A stretch of DNA of 64,000 nucleotides, from NCBI RefSeq assembly GCF_024505145.1, contig NZ_JANIAA010000039.1, forward strand, positions 29,500 to 93,499. The letters are read 5' to 3'. Positions 51,501-61,709 of this stretch are shown in pieces. Made by a program: the position numbers and the translations under genes. The notes under the pieces were generated by a model, which saw only the letters and a list, made by a program, of their open reading frames with translations, did not search any database and was not told the origin of the DNA. The stretch is from Streptomyces rugosispiralis (lineage in GTDB: Bacteria; Actinomycetota; Actinomycetes; Streptomycetales; Streptomycetaceae). Every line of letters starts with the position of its first letter. The first letter of the stretch is position 1.

Positions 51501-54500
51501 AGCTCCTCCAGCGCCGCGCGCAGCGCCTCGGCGCCCTCGACCTTGGCCCGCGCGTGCGTGCGCACCACCTCGGGGCCGACGGACCGCAGCGGCGCCACCT
51601 CCGCCGACGCCACCACGCCCGCGCCGTGCACGACGAGATCGACACCGCCGTGCCGCTCGGCCACCTCCCGCAGCAGCGCCACGGTGGTCGCCCGGTCCGC
51701 AGCGTCGACGGCCCGCACCTCCACCGGCAGCCCGTGGTCCCTCAGCCGTGCCACCGCGGCGGCCCGTTCCGCCTCCCGGCTGCCCGGCGCGGGGTCGGGC
51801 GCCAGACCGGTGCGCCCGGTGACCACCACGCGCCACCCGGCCTCCGCCAGGTGTCCGGCCATGGCCAGGCCGACATCCCCCAGCCCGCCGATCAGCACGG
51901 CGGTGCCCGGCGCCGCACCATCGCGTCCCTTGGGGAGCCGGGGCTGCCACGGGGCCAGGGAGCGTATCCAGCGGTGCCCGCCGCGCAGTGCGGTCTCCAG
52001 CCCGTTCCGTCCCCCGTATGACAGGTCCGCCGCTTCCTCACATACGGCCCGGCCGCATGTCGCGGGCTCCTCCTCGGCCGGGAGGTCGAGGGCACGCCAC
52101 CGCAGTCCGGGGAACTCCTGTGCCAGTACGCGCGGGACGGCCGTGGCCGCCGCGCCGCCGGGGTCGGGGCGGTCGGCGCTCTCGACCTGCTGGGCCGCCC
52201 GGCTGACGTGCAGCAGGCACGCCCGGTCGGCCCATCCGGCGGTGAGCCGGGCCACTTCGGCGTGGCGCAGCACACCGTCGGCCACCCGGTCGGCAGGGGC
52301 GCCGCCGGTATCGGACAGGTCGAGCACGATCACGCCCGCGCAGGGGACCGTGGGGTCGGCGGCCACATCGGCGGCGCTGACCGGCGTCGCCCCGGCCGAG
52401 GCCAGTGCCGTGCGGACCGCGTCGCCGACCGGGTGGTTCCCTGGACCGTCGACCAGCCAGCGGCCTTCGAGCGACGGCGCGTCGTCCAGCGCCGGTGCCC
52501 GGCGCCAGGACGGTACGTGGAACGGCTCGTCCTCGTCCGGTCCGCCCGCCTCCGCCGGATCCGGCACGGCTTGCGGCGCGGGCGGGTCCACCCACAGTCT
52601 GCGGCGTGCGAACGGGTGGCCCGGCAGGATGACGCGCCGCCGGCCGGGCCGGTGCAGGCCCTCGGCGTCGAGCGGGGCACCACGGGTCCACAGCTCGCCC
52701 GCCGCGGCCAGCAGCGCCGCCCGTTCACCGCCGGTGTCCTCCTGGCCCGGGAACGTGGCGAGGGTGGCGACGAGGTTCGGCGCCCGATGACCGCGGGCGA
52801 ATTGCAGCAGTCCGCTCCCGGGCCCGGTCTGCACGAGCACGGTGGGACCGTCCGTCAGCAGCGCCGTGAGCGCGTCGGAGAAGCGGATCGGGGACCGCAG
52901 GTGGGACACCCAGTGATCCACGCCGGGCGGGCCCTCGAGGTGGCGGCCGGTGAGCGTGGAGACCAGGGGAACACGGGGCGCCCGCGCGTCCACCCCCGAT
53001 GCGGCGGCCCGCAGTTCGGGCAGGGCGGGATCGACGAGCCGGGAGTGGGCGGCGGCGGCCAGACGCACCCGCGCCACGCGCACTCCCTCGGCGGCCAGCC
53101 AGGCCTCCACCGCGGCCACCGCGGCTTCGGGGCCGGAGACCACACAGGACTCCGGGGCGTTCACGGCGGCCAGGTCAAGCTCGGGGTGGGCCGCCAGCAG
53201 GGCCGTGACCTCCTTTTCCGCGAGCGGCACGGTGAGCATCGCACCGCCCCCGGCGGTACGGGACATGCCCCGGGAGCGGACCTTCACCAACGCGGCCGCG
53301 TCGGCCGTGCTCAGCGCCCCGGCCACCACAGCGGCGGCGTATTCGCCGACGCTGTGCCCCACCACCGCGTCCGGCCGCAGCCCCCACGCGTGCAGCACAC
53401 GCGCGGTGGCGAGGGAGACGGTGAACAGGGCCGGGAAACCGTACGCGGGATCGCGGACGAGCCGTACGGCCTCCTCGTCGTCGCGGTCGGCCAGGAGCAG
53501 GCCGGTCAGCGGGGGAGAGCCCCCGCCGTCGAAGAGGGCGGCGCACTCCTCGACCGTCCGGGCGAACACGGGCTCGTCCGCGAGGAGTTCGCGCCCCATC
53601 CCCGGGTACGGCGCACCGCCGCCGGGGAAGGCCAGCACGATCCTGGGGACCGGGGCCGCCGCCGTACGGTGTTGTGCGGTCCGCAGTGCGCGGCCGTCGT
53701 CGGAGGGGTTGCCCCTGACGACCGCCACGGCACGGTGCGGCAGCGGCATCCGACCGGTGTGCAAGGTGAACGAGGCGTCTGCCACCGGCAGACCGCCCGC
53801 CGTGCGCAGGGCGTCCGCGGTCTGGGCCACGGTGCTTGCCAGGGCGTCGTCGCCGTGCGCGGACAGCAGCATCAGCTGCGGTCGCGGATCGGGTTCGGTC
53901 GCCGGGCGCGGGGGTGCGCTGCCGAGCACCACATGGCAGTTGGTGCCGCCCATGCCGAAGGAGCTGACGCCGGCGTAACGCGACCCGGGCCATTCCGTCG
54001 TCCGGTCGACGACCGAGAACGGCGAATCGTCCAGTTCGAGGTCGGGGTTGAGCGGTGTGGCGTCGAGGGAGGCGGGGAGGACGCCATGGTGGAGGGCGAG
54101 CACGGTCTTGGCGAATCCGGCGATCCCGGCCGCCGAGTTCGCGTGGCCGATGTTGCTCTTCACCGAGCCGAGGGCGCACCAGGCAGGGCCCTTCTGCCCG
54201 AACACCCGGCGCAGTGCGGTGAGTTCTACGAGATCACCGAGCCGGGTCGCCGTACCGTGCGCCTCGACATAACTCACCTGGCGCGGTTCCAGACCGGCCA
54301 CGTGGAGTGCTTCGGAGACGACCCGGGCCTGGCCGCGTGGCGAGGGCGCGGTGAAAGCCGTCTTGTCGGCGCCGTCGTTGTTGACGGCGGAGCCGCACAC
54401 CACCGCCAGCACCGGATCGCCGTCGGCCAGGGCGTCGTCCAGCCGGCGCAGGACGGCGACGCCCACGCCCTGCGTGTGGACGATTCCGGTGCCGTCGGCG

Positions 54501-55216
54501 GAGAACGTACGCACCCGCCCGTCGGCGGAGAAGATGCCGTCGGGCACATGCAGATACCCCAGCCCCTGGGGGACGATCAGGGAGACACCGCCGGCGAGGG
54601 CGGTGTCGCACTCACCGGACAGCAGCGACTGCACAGCCAGATGGACGGCGACCAGCGAGGTGGAACAGGTGCTCCCGACCGCCACCGCGGGCCCGGTCAG
54701 GCCCAGCCGGTGTGCCACGTGCAGGGGCAGGTAGTCGGGCACCGTGGCCATCGCTGTCTGGAGGCTTCCGACCGGGTCCGTGGCCGCGGCTTTGTAGCGG
54801 TGGGCGAGGTTGCGCATCAGATAGTCGCTGTGGGCCGAGCCGGCGAACACGCCGACGGCTCCCGCACCGGTGCCGCCGCCGTGTCCGGCCCGCTCCAGGG
54901 CGCGCCAGCACGCTTCCAGGAACAGCCGTTGCTGCGGGTCCATGAGAGCGGCCTCGAAGTCGCCGATCCCGAAGGGGGCGGGGTCGAATTGGTCCTGGTC
55001 GTGGATGACCCCGCCGACCGGCACATACGCGGGATGCGTGCGCAGCCGGCGCGGCACACCCCGGTCGGCGAGTTCACGTTCGGAGTGCCGGGTCAGGCCG
55101 TGGCGTGCGGTGACCAGCAGTTCCCAGAACGCCTCGGTGTCGGGGGCGCCGGGGAACCGGCAGTCGAGCGCGGTGACGGCTATGAGCGGCTCGCCGGAGT
55201 CGGACGCTTCGGTCAT
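48527..55216 (-). CDS. Hybrid PKS-NRPS: KS-AT-KR-ACP-Cy-TE
   Basis: 2229 residues, homologous in layout to yersiniabactin HMWP1. KS: GSTCSTSLVAVH (Cys ~183), VEAHGTATRLGD, KSNIGHANSA. AT: GHSVGEYAAA (Ser ~621); the HAFH/YASH position reads AAAH, so the extender is not predictable. KR: LIGGLGDVGLAMAGH, Tyr in APYAAANRYLDAL (~1267). ACP: LGGHSLLATRM (~1408). Cy: DVLVCD (~1612), FTS (~1827), WLDHQ (~1862), all intact. TE: GWSMGG (~2016) and EGHHYSLL. There is no methyltransferase domain and, unusually, no PCP between Cy and TE. The ATG at 55216 overlaps the upstream NRPS stop. Confidence 0.9.
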   Translation of the reverse strand: MTEASDSGEPLIAVTALDCRFPGAPDTEAFWELLVTARHGLTRHSERELADRGVPRRLRTHPAYVPVGGVIHDQDQFDPAPFGIGDFEAALMDPQQRLFLEACWRALERAGHGGGTGAGAVGVFAGSAHSDYLMRNLAHRYKAAATDPVGSLQTAMATVPDYLPLHVAHRLGLTGPAVAVGSTCSTSLVAVHLAVQSLLSGECDTALAGGVSLIVPQGLGYLHVPDGIFSADGRVRTFSADGTGIVHTQGVGVAVLRRLDDALADGDPVLAVVCGSAVNNDGADKTAFTAPSPRGQARVVSEALHVAGLEPRQVSYVEAHGTATRLGDLVELTALRRVFGQKGPAWCALGSVKSNIGHANSAAGIAGFAKTVLALHHGVLPASLDATPLNPDLELDDSPFSVVDRTTEWPGSRYAGVSSFGMGGTNCHVVLGSAPPRPATEPDPRPQLMLLSAHGDDALASTVAQTADALRTAGGLPVADASFTLHTGRMPLPHRAVAVVRGNPSDDGRALRTAQHRTAAAPVPRIVLAFPGGGAPYPGMGRELLADEPVFARTVEECAALFDGGGSPPLTGLLLADRDDEEAVRLVRDPAYGFPALFTVSLATARVLHAWGLRPDAVVGHSVGEYAAAVVAGALSTADAAALVKVRSRGMSRTAGGGAMLTVPLAEKEVTALLAAHPELDLAAVNAPESCVVSGPEAAVAAVEAWLAAEGVRVARVRLAAAAHSRLVDPALPELRAAASGVDARAPRVPLVSTLTGRHLEGPPGVDHWVSHLRSPIRFSDALTALLTDGPTVLVQTGPGSGLLQFARGHRAPNLVATLATFPGQEDTGGERAALLAAAGELWTRGAPLDAEGLHRPGRRRVILPGHPFARRRLWVDPPAPQAVPDPAEAGGPDEDEPFHVPSWRRAPALDDAPSLEGRWLVDGPGNHPVGDAVRTALASAGATPVSAADVAADPTVPCAGVIVLDLSDTGGAPADRVADGVLRHAEVARLTAGWADRACLLHVSRAAQQVESADRPDPGGAAATAVPRVLAQEFPGLRWRALDLPAEEEPATCGRAVCEEAADLSYGGRNGLETALRGGHRWIRSLAPWQPRLPKGRDGAAPGTAVLIGGLGDVGLAMAGHLAEAGWRVVVTGRTGLAPDPAPGSREAERAAAVARLRDHGLPVEVRAVDAADRATTVALLREVAERHGGVDLVVHGAGVVASAEVAPLRSVGPEVVRTHARAKVEGAEALRAALEELPERRRPATVLLMSSATAVVGGLGIAPYAAANRYLDALAERLAREDGRTRWISVAWDAWRIGPGGGERTVVARHSIGLRDGMRSVDRLLALAAGGRAPAWVAVSPADLNARTSGAPAREQRPRRDGASREEADGGNAPRSGPEETLAGLWSELLGFPVHDRNADFFALGGHSLLATRMLARLRDEHGVALRLQDLLSRPTVAALAELLPDEGTPVPLPRLAGTGTDTARGAERGADGPREFPLTRVQHAYWVGGSGGYRLGDVPCSFHLEHDCTGLDMARYEDAWNRVIARHPMLRAVVTPEGRNRVLDRVPRYRVRVRDLSGLDEEARADKLARIREAMVNREPRPGRWPLVDIRAARLPGGVIRLFLNVDVLVCDTASFLVWNGELRTLYEDPGARLPAIGTTFADCVAALEERGRGRAWERAAAYWRARLDTLPDAPGLPVRRPEPDAPDAPTTRPRFTRRAVRLEPDQWQVLKAEAARRGLTPTAVLLAAYADALAAWSGQGRFAITLTLFDRPEVHRDVDLVVGDFTSLMLHEVDRTRPGSFADDAAQAQRTLFRDLDHREFSALDLLAEKSAGEGHTASVPVVFTSALGLDGPLAGGHDLDWAGTPVYGASSTPQTWLDHQVIEQHGALLLQWDVLESVLPAEEADRAFTGYVAAVRRLATGPPAWDTARDPRPATPRLPAAAMVREDPGETALLLRDGDGGRPLFLMHPSGGDVLCYGDIARLLADGRRLVALTDPALTGGTGPADIPAMADRYLSAVRAYQPHGPYLLGGWSMGGTVAHEMARALERRGERTDLLVMIDSNTPDRIRPLGGADPREDTAIAALRYLHSLEAFLDLALVPELGLGLGPDGGTDLLGLSHDEIRATVTERMRRAGLVGARDTADTRLAVFERHLRALGDHRAGYLSDPDTRLLLVRASQPSPRNAAVGMGVDDASDLPALGWRPHMAGPVEEAVVEGHHYSLLTGNAVKTTVSLLDRALAALPSR

Positions 55217-58200
55217 CGGCCGACCTCCTGGGCATGGGCGCGGGCGGCGACCCGTGAGGAACGGCGCGTGGATACGAGGGTGGCGGGGGCGGCGGGCGTT
55301 TCCCCGCGCGCTGTTCCGTCCGGGAGCCGCAGGCCGGTGATGTGGGCGGCGAGGGATGTCACCGTGGCGTGTTCGAACATGTCGGCCAGGGCGAGTCGTG
55401 GAGCGACGCTCTCGCGCAGCCTGCGGTGTGTGAGGACGAGGGTGAGCGACGTCGCCCCCAACGTGGTGAAGGTGCTGTCCGCCTCGACCGGACCGCCGGT
55501 CAGGTCGGCCAGGATGGCCGTGACGGCGTCGGTCACGGCGGGGTCGGCGTCGCGTGCCGGCGAGGTCCAGCCGCTCATGGAGGGGGATCGGCCGGTTGTC
55601 GGGGTAAGGGTGGGCGTGCTGGTGCCGTTCGGGTTCGCGGGCCGAGCCGGGAGGGCGATCTGTACCAGGCCGTCTGCGGAGAAACGTTCCTCCCATGTAG
55701 CGGCGCCATCGGCCGCCAGCTCCCGCATCCGCTCCAGCCACCGTGCCGACGCGGCGAGCGCCTCGGCCGGGGCGAGCCGTCCGGGCCGTATGACGAGCCA
55801 GGTCTCCAGCCCGAGCGCCGCCGCTTCCGCGACCGCGACCTCGGCCCATATCGCGAAGGGCGCGGGGCCAGTCGCGGTCGTCACGGGCGCGGCGGGTGCG
55901 GCAGGCGCCGTGGCTCCGGAGGCCGTGGCGGACGCGGACGCGGGGGCGGTGGGGCCGGGCAGCGTCCGCGGGGGAGAGATGGAGGCCGACGCACCGTCGT
56001 TCGCGGGCTCCTCGCCGGTGCGGTAGGGATTGGTGAGCGCCGTATGGTCGATCTTGCCGTTGGCCGTGACGGGCAGCGCGTCGAGGACGACGAAGCGGCT
56101 CGGGATCATGTAGTCGGGCAGCCGTTCGCGCAGCGCCCGGACGAGTTCGCCGTCCGGAGGCGCGGTGTGCGACCTCCTCGGCGCCAGGTACGCCACCAGG
56201 CGCGGGCGGTCGTCCGGGCCGGGGACGGAGGACACCACGCATTGCCGGATGGCCGGGTGGCGGCTCAAGACGGCCTCGATCTCCCCCAGTTCGATGCGGT
56301 GGCCGCGGACCTTCACCTGGCGGTCGGCGCGTCCCAGGAACTCGATCGTGCCGTCGGTGCGCCACTGCCCGAGGTCCCCGGTGCGGTACAGACGTGTCCC
56401 CAGGACGGGATGGGGGGCGAAACGGGCGGCGGTCTGCTCAGGGTCTCCGATGTAGCCGTGGGCCAAGCCGTCGCCGCCGATGAACAGCTCGCCCGGCTCC
56501 CCGACCGGGCAGGGTCCGCCCCGCTCGTCGAGGATGTGAAAGGACTGGGCGCGCAGGGCCCGGCCGTAAGGGATGCTGCGCCACTGGGGGTCGACACCGC
56601 CGATGGGGTACGTGATGGACCAGATGGACGCCTCGGTGGCCCCGCCCAGACTCATGATCCGGGCCTGGGGCGCGAGCCGGCGCAGCCGGTCGGGGAGGGT
56701 GAGGGGGATCCAGTCGCCCGAGAGCATCACCAACCGCAGGTCGGCCAGGGCCGTCGTGGCCGCCTCCGGTTCGATCTCGGCGTACTCGACGAGCATTTCC
56801 AGCAGGGCGGGCGCGGTGTTCCAGACGGTGACACGGTGGCGGTCGGCGAGTTCGAGCCAGTGCTGCGGGTCGCGCTGCCGGGCGGGGTCGGGCAGGACCA
56901 GCGAACCACCCGCCCCGAGCACACCGTAGATGTCGAAGACGGACAGGTCGAAGCTGAGCGCGGAGAGCGCCAGGACACGGTCCTCGGCGTCGATGCCGAA
57001 ACGGTCGACCACGTCGTCGATGGTGGTGCGGGCGGCATGGTGCTGGATCTCCACGCCCTTGGGAGTGCCGCTGGAACCCGAGGTGAAGATGACATAGGCC
57101 GTGCGGTCCGGGGCCGGGCGCGCGGTTTCGTCCGGTCGGCCGGCCTCCTCCGCTTGCCGCTGGGCCCGGGGTCGGCCCGCCGCGGTGAGGCCGTGCACGG
57201 TGACCCCCTCGGGCCAGCGGGCACGCACGCCCCGGCCGACGAGGGCATGCCGTATCCCGGCCCGTTCACAGACCGCGGCGACGCGGGCCTCGGGCCAGGA
57301 CGGCTCGACGGGCAGATAGCCCGCGCCGCAGGAGTTGACGGCCAGGACGGCGGCGATCTGGGCGGGGCCCTTCTCGCAGGCGACCGCGACCAGGTCGCCG
57401 GGCCCCACGCCCCGCGCGGTGAGCAGGGCGGCGGTCGCGGCGGCGTTCTGGGCGAGACGGCCGTGTGTCGTCGTACCGCTGCCGCTGATCAGGGCCGGTC
57501 GCTCGGGGGCACGGCGGGCGGCGGCCGCGGCCGGGTCGTGCAGCAGCGGTCCCGCGGCGGGGAACGGGGTGACGTCGAGCGGTTCCGCCGGGAGCACGAA
57601 CGGGTCCCAGGCCAGGGCCGGATCCTTCCATCCGGTCGCGTCCGTCAGGCGGCGCAGAAGCCGTATGAAGGAGGCCAGCATGGAGCGGACGTAGTCCGGG
57701 GGGAACGCGTCGTCGACGGCGTCCCAGGCGATCCGCAGGGCCCCGCCTTCGTCCCAGACGATGTGGTCGAGCAGCACCTGCGGGGTCTGCGAGACGCCGA
57801 AGACCTCCTCACCGATCCACGCCGCCGCCGGCTCGGCTTCGCCGGAGAGGCCCACGCCGCTGGTGAAGACGATGGGGTAGGGCGGCGTCCCCCGCGCGTG
57901 ACCGAGGTCCCGCAGGACCTCCACGCCCGAGACCGAGCGGTGGTCCAGGTCCTCCCAGAAACGGTGGTTGAGGTCAGCGGCGTACGCGGCGAACCCGGAC
58001 CATGAGGCGGGGTCGAAAGGGGGCGTGGCCACCAGCGCCGTGGTGGTGAAGTCGCCCACGATCCGCTCGATGCCCTCGGGCTCGTCAGGGCGGTCGAACA
58101 GGGTGGTGTTGAGACAGACCCGCTCCCCGGTGCCCCATCGGCCGAGGACGACGGCGAAGGCGGCCAGCAGTGCCGCGGTCGGGGTGACGCCGTGCTCGGA

Positions 58201-59241
58201 ACACCGGGCGCGCAACTCCTGCCACTCGGCGGCGTCGAGCCCGTCGGCGTGCCGGGTGAACCGGGGGGGTTCGGTGGCGGCGGGGTCGCGGACCACCGGC
58301 AGGCGCGGCGCGGGCGGCAGGTCCGCGGCGCGCTCCGCCCAGTAGGCCCGGTCCCGTTCGCGTCGGGCGGCCCATTCCCGTGAGGTGGCCCGGTCACGCA
58401 GCAGGGTGGCGAAGTCGGTGGGCGGCACCGGGAGCTGCTGAGCGGGGTCGGCGACGAGCCGCCCCCACTGACGTATGAGCAGCATCCAGCCCGCCATGTC
58501 CGTGACCAGCACGTCAATGCCCACATGGAGGCGGGTGCGGCCGTCGGGCAGGAACGCCGCGTGCAGATCGAACAGCGGCCACTGCCCTGCGGGGCGCACC
58601 TGGTGGGAACGCTCGTGCCGCAGGGCGGCGAGAGCCTCGGCCACCTGGGCCGGGGACGCGTCGCGCAGGTCGGTGACGCCGATGCGGTACGGACCGGGAG
58701 AGGGCAGAGTGCGCTGCCGGCCGCGGTCGTCCACGACCATGCGCAGCATCGGGTGGTGCTCGACCAGGCGGTTCCAGGCGGTTTCGAGCCCCGCCACGTC
58801 CGCGGCCGGATCACCCGCCGGGGGAAGGCGGTCGTACTCGTAGTAATAGAAGGTGGCGACTCCGCCGAGCGCGAATCCTTCCTCCCGGCCGACCAGGTAG
58901 GACTCCTGAATGGGCGTCAGGGGGAAGGGCTCGGCCGTCGGCTGCGGCGCCGGAGCCGGTGCCGAAGCCGGATCGGCGTCAGGGGTTCGGGCCTCGGCCC
59001 GCTCCGACAGCCGCACCGCGAGGTCCTTCGCTGCCGCGCTCCCCAGGAAGGCGGTCAACGGCAGGTCGTGACCGGTACGTTCGCGAATTCTGCGGCGCAG
59101 CCGCACGGCGGTGAACGACTCCAGTCCCAGGGCCGTCAGCGGGGTCTCCGGAGCGATGTGGGCCGGTTGCGTGCCGAGGACCTCGGCGATGCAGTCGGTG
59201 ACGTGCTCGAGTGCGGAGTCGGTACATGCAGGCTGGCTCAT
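55213..59241 (-). CDS. NRPS initiation module: ArCP-Cy-A-PCP, cysteine-specific
   Basis: 1342 residues. A starter carrier protein (LGLESFTAVRLRRRI, Ser ~40) precedes a Cy domain with DVLVTD (~244), FTS (~458) and VLLDH (~492), then an A domain (~545-1075; FTSGSSGTPKG, YRTGDLG, NGKID). Reading the Stachelhaus positions by eye gives D-L-F-N-M-S-L-I, close to the cysteine code DLYNLSLI. An Ala/Pro/Thr-rich linker of about 160 residues follows, then a PCP with LGATSLTLV (~1264). It would couple an aryl acid to Cys and close a thiazoline. It heads the 20-kb operon and is the only A domain, so it must load every PCP. Confidence 0.9.
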   Translation of the reverse strand: MSQPACTDSALEHVTDCIAEVLGTQPAHIAPETPLTALGLESFTAVRLRRRIRERTGHDLPLTAFLGSAAAKDLAVRLSERAEARTPDADPASAPAPAPQPTAEPFPLTPIQESYLVGREEGFALGGVATFYYYEYDRLPPAGDPAADVAGLETAWNRLVEHHPMLRMVVDDRGRQRTLPSPGPYRIGVTDLRDASPAQVAEALAALRHERSHQVRPAGQWPLFDLHAAFLPDGRTRLHVGIDVLVTDMAGWMLLIRQWGRLVADPAQQLPVPPTDFATLLRDRATSREWAARRERDRAYWAERAADLPPAPRLPVVRDPAATEPPRFTRHADGLDAAEWQELRARCSEHGVTPTAALLAAFAVVLGRWGTGERVCLNTTLFDRPDEPEGIERIVGDFTTTALVATPPFDPASWSGFAAYAADLNHRFWEDLDHRSVSGVEVLRDLGHARGTPPYPIVFTSGVGLSGEAEPAAAWIGEEVFGVSQTPQVLLDHIVWDEGGALRIAWDAVDDAFPPDYVRSMLASFIRLLRRLTDATGWKDPALAWDPFVLPAEPLDVTPFPAAGPLLHDPAAAAARRAPERPALISGSGTTTHGRLAQNAAATAALLTARGVGPGDLVAVACEKGPAQIAAVLAVNSCGAGYLPVEPSWPEARVAAVCERAGIRHALVGRGVRARWPEGVTVHGLTAAGRPRAQRQAEEAGRPDETARPAPDRTAYVIFTSGSSGTPKGVEIQHHAARTTIDDVVDRFGIDAEDRVLALSALSFDLSVFDIYGVLGAGGSLVLPDPARQRDPQHWLELADRHRVTVWNTAPALLEMLVEYAEIEPEAATTALADLRLVMLSGDWIPLTLPDRLRRLAPQARIMSLGGATEASIWSITYPIGGVDPQWRSIPYGRALRAQSFHILDERGGPCPVGEPGELFIGGDGLAHGYIGDPEQTAARFAPHPVLGTRLYRTGDLGQWRTDGTIEFLGRADRQVKVRGHRIELGEIEAVLSRHPAIRQCVVSSVPGPDDRPRLVAYLAPRRSHTAPPDGELVRALRERLPDYMIPSRFVVLDALPVTANGKIDHTALTNPYRTGEEPANDGASASISPPRTLPGPTAPASASATASGATAPAAPAAPVTTATGPAPFAIWAEVAVAEAAALGLETWLVIRPGRLAPAEALAASARWLERMRELAADGAATWEERFSADGLVQIALPARPANPNGTSTPTLTPTTGRSPSMSGWTSPARDADPAVTDAVTAILADLTGGPVEADSTFTTLGATSLTLVLTHRRLRESVAPRLALADMFEHATVTSLAAHITGLRLPDGTARGETPAAPATLVSTRRSSRVAARAHAQEVGR

Positions 59242-59321
59242 CCGGTCTCCGTTGTCGCTAGAGGAGGAGGGGGAGTCCCCTGGTCCCGCAGAGGAACGGA
59301 GGGGTACACCGAGAAGCTAGA

Positions 59322-59336
59322 TGAAAATGATTATCG
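59322..59336 (-). promoter_or_regulatory. Zur box of the NRPS-importer operon
   Basis: TGAAAAT-G-ATTATCG fits the Streptomyces Zur consensus TGANAAT-N-ATTNTCA with one mismatch. It lies 81 bases before the NRPS start and directly after the stop of the upstream methyltransferase gene, giving the operon its own zinc-controlled promoter. Confidence 0.8.
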
Positions 59337-59338
59337 TA

Positions 59339-60097
59339 TCAACCCTGAATCGCGGGTCTTTCCGACGCCAAGGAAGCGACATACAGGCCGAGATCGGCTT
59401 GGCCGACCGGACGCAGGGACAGCCCGTGCCCGGCGAGTTCCCGGGCCAGCTCCGGTCCGGCCAGCACCCACCACTCGTAGTCCACCGTCACCTCGGACAG
59501 CGGTCGTCCCTGCCGCAGGGTGCGGTAGGCCATGTGCCAGGTGATCTGCTGGTCGCCGCTGGGTTCGGCGCTCGCCCAGCCTTCGTAGGTGAGGTCTCCC
59601 ACGGTGAGGTTCGCCATCAGGGACGGCGGGACGTGGACGGGGGCGGTCGGCGGGGCGAGGCTGAGGAGGATGCGGCTCCCGGGAGCCAGGCGTGGGACAA
59701 CCCTTGCCCACAACTCCTGCCGCTGGTCCGGTGGAAGGTGGCCAAGCATGTTCATGGCCAGCAAGGCGCGGATGCGGTCGGGGAGTGGGCAGTTCAGGGC
59801 GTCGCCCGAGTCCACGGTGACGCGTCGGCGCAGCCGCGTGTCCTCGTGGATCCGGGCGAGCAGAACCGCCCGTAGGCAGGGGGACGGTTCGACGGCCAGA
59901 ACCGGGGAGTCATCCGGGAGAGCGGCGCACACGGCGCGGACGCCCCTCCCGGAACCGGCGCCCAGATCGATGATCGTCCCCTCGGCGGCTTCGACACCTC
60001 CCAGCTCCTCGGCCAGTGCGGGGCCGAAGGTATCCCAAGCATCGGCGATCATGATGTCGATGTACTCGGCCGACCGTTCGTAAGGGTCGTTCATCAT
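59339..60097 (-). CDS. Class I SAM-dependent methyltransferase
   Basis: 252 residues. The SAM motif I is IIDLGAGSGRGVRAVCAALP, motif II AVEPSPCLRAVLLARI, then a Met-Asn motif LAMNMLGHLPPDQR in place of the usual post-motif. A larger C-terminal part (DLTYEGWASAEPSGDQQITW) holds the substrate site. It is a Ubie/Coq-like fold, unlike the two NRPS/PKS-type enzymes of the operon. It could modify the zincophore or be unrelated; it sits between zinc-starvation genes, which favours a link. Confidence 0.78.
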   Translation of the reverse strand: MMNDPYERSAEYIDIMIADAWDTFGPALAEELGGVEAAEGTIIDLGAGSGRGVRAVCAALPDDSPVLAVEPSPCLRAVLLARIHEDTRLRRRVTVDSGDALNCPLPDRIRALLAMNMLGHLPPDQRQELWARVVPRLAPGSRILLSLAPPTAPVHVPPSLMANLTVGDLTYEGWASAEPSGDQQITWHMAYRTLRQGRPLSEVTVDYEWWVLAGPELARELAGHGLSLRPVGQADLGLYVASLASERPAIQG

Positions 60098-60200
60098 GGC
60101 TCCTCGGCGGAAAGCGGTGGTGGATCAGTGTGCGGGGTGAACCGGACCCGGCCCGACCCCGCGCGTGGCGCCGCTCGGAGCCTGCCGGGTGTGCTGAGCT

Positions 60201-61421
<1,221 letters not shown>

Positions 61422-61428
61422 GGCGCGG

Positions 61429-61599
61429 TCAGTCCTCGGGGTGCAGCAGACCGCGCTTGTAGGCGGGGACGAGCCGCCGCGGTACCTGGTGTTCGCGGCC
61501 GTCGATGGTGATGGTCACCAGCTCCGGCGTGCTCGCCTTCCACTGCGCGCGGCGGTGGCGGGTGTTGCTCCGGGACATCTTCCGCTTGGGCACGGCCAT
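61429..61599 (-). CDS. rpmF: Zinc-independent ribosomal protein L32 paralogue
   Basis: 56 residues: MAVPKRKMSRSNTRHRRAQW start of the L32 family, with no cysteine anywhere. Zinc-binding L32 has a CxxC pair; its loss marks the C-minus form made during zinc starvation so that zinc held by the normal protein is released. It lies 43 bases from the Zur box and is coupled to the CobW gene. Confidence 0.93.
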   Translation of the reverse strand: MAVPKRKMSRSNTRHRRAQWKASTPELVTITIDGREHQVPRRLVPAYKRGLLHPED

Positions 61600-61641
61600 G
61601 TCGTATGGGCCCCTTCCTGGTCGGTGTTGTTCCGGTGACCG

Positions 61642-61670
61642 TACATGAAAATGGGTACCGTTTCCATGTA
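61642..61670. promoter_or_regulatory. Zur operator between L32-CobW and the P-loop-less CobW
   Basis: Fourteen-base arms TACATGAAAATGGG and ACCGTTTCCATGTA pair at 11 positions around one T. The TGAAAATGG/CCGTTTCCA core fits an extended Zur site. It is 43 bases from the L32 start on one side and just upstream of the gene on the other. Confidence 0.75.
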
Positions 61671-61709
61671 GTGTGCTGGCTGCTGTGAGGTCGTCGCTGA
61701 GGAGGAGAA

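Noticed and set aside
52208..56026. A 1272-codon plus-strand open frame opposite the PKS
   Set aside because: It lies antisense to unmistakable KS, AT and NRPS domains; its composition (Gly/Arg/Val/Gln/His-rich, no domain) is the usual mirror of GC-rich coding sequence.
55217..56365. N-terminal extension of the PKS into the upstream NRPS gene
   Set aside because: The KS domain begins normally after the ATG at 55216, which overlaps the NRPS stop by four bases; the extension is low-complexity out-of-frame sequence.
48350..58005. Other long plus-strand frames opposite the NRPS-PKS genes
   Set aside because: Same antisense artefact; no ribosome-binding sites and no families.
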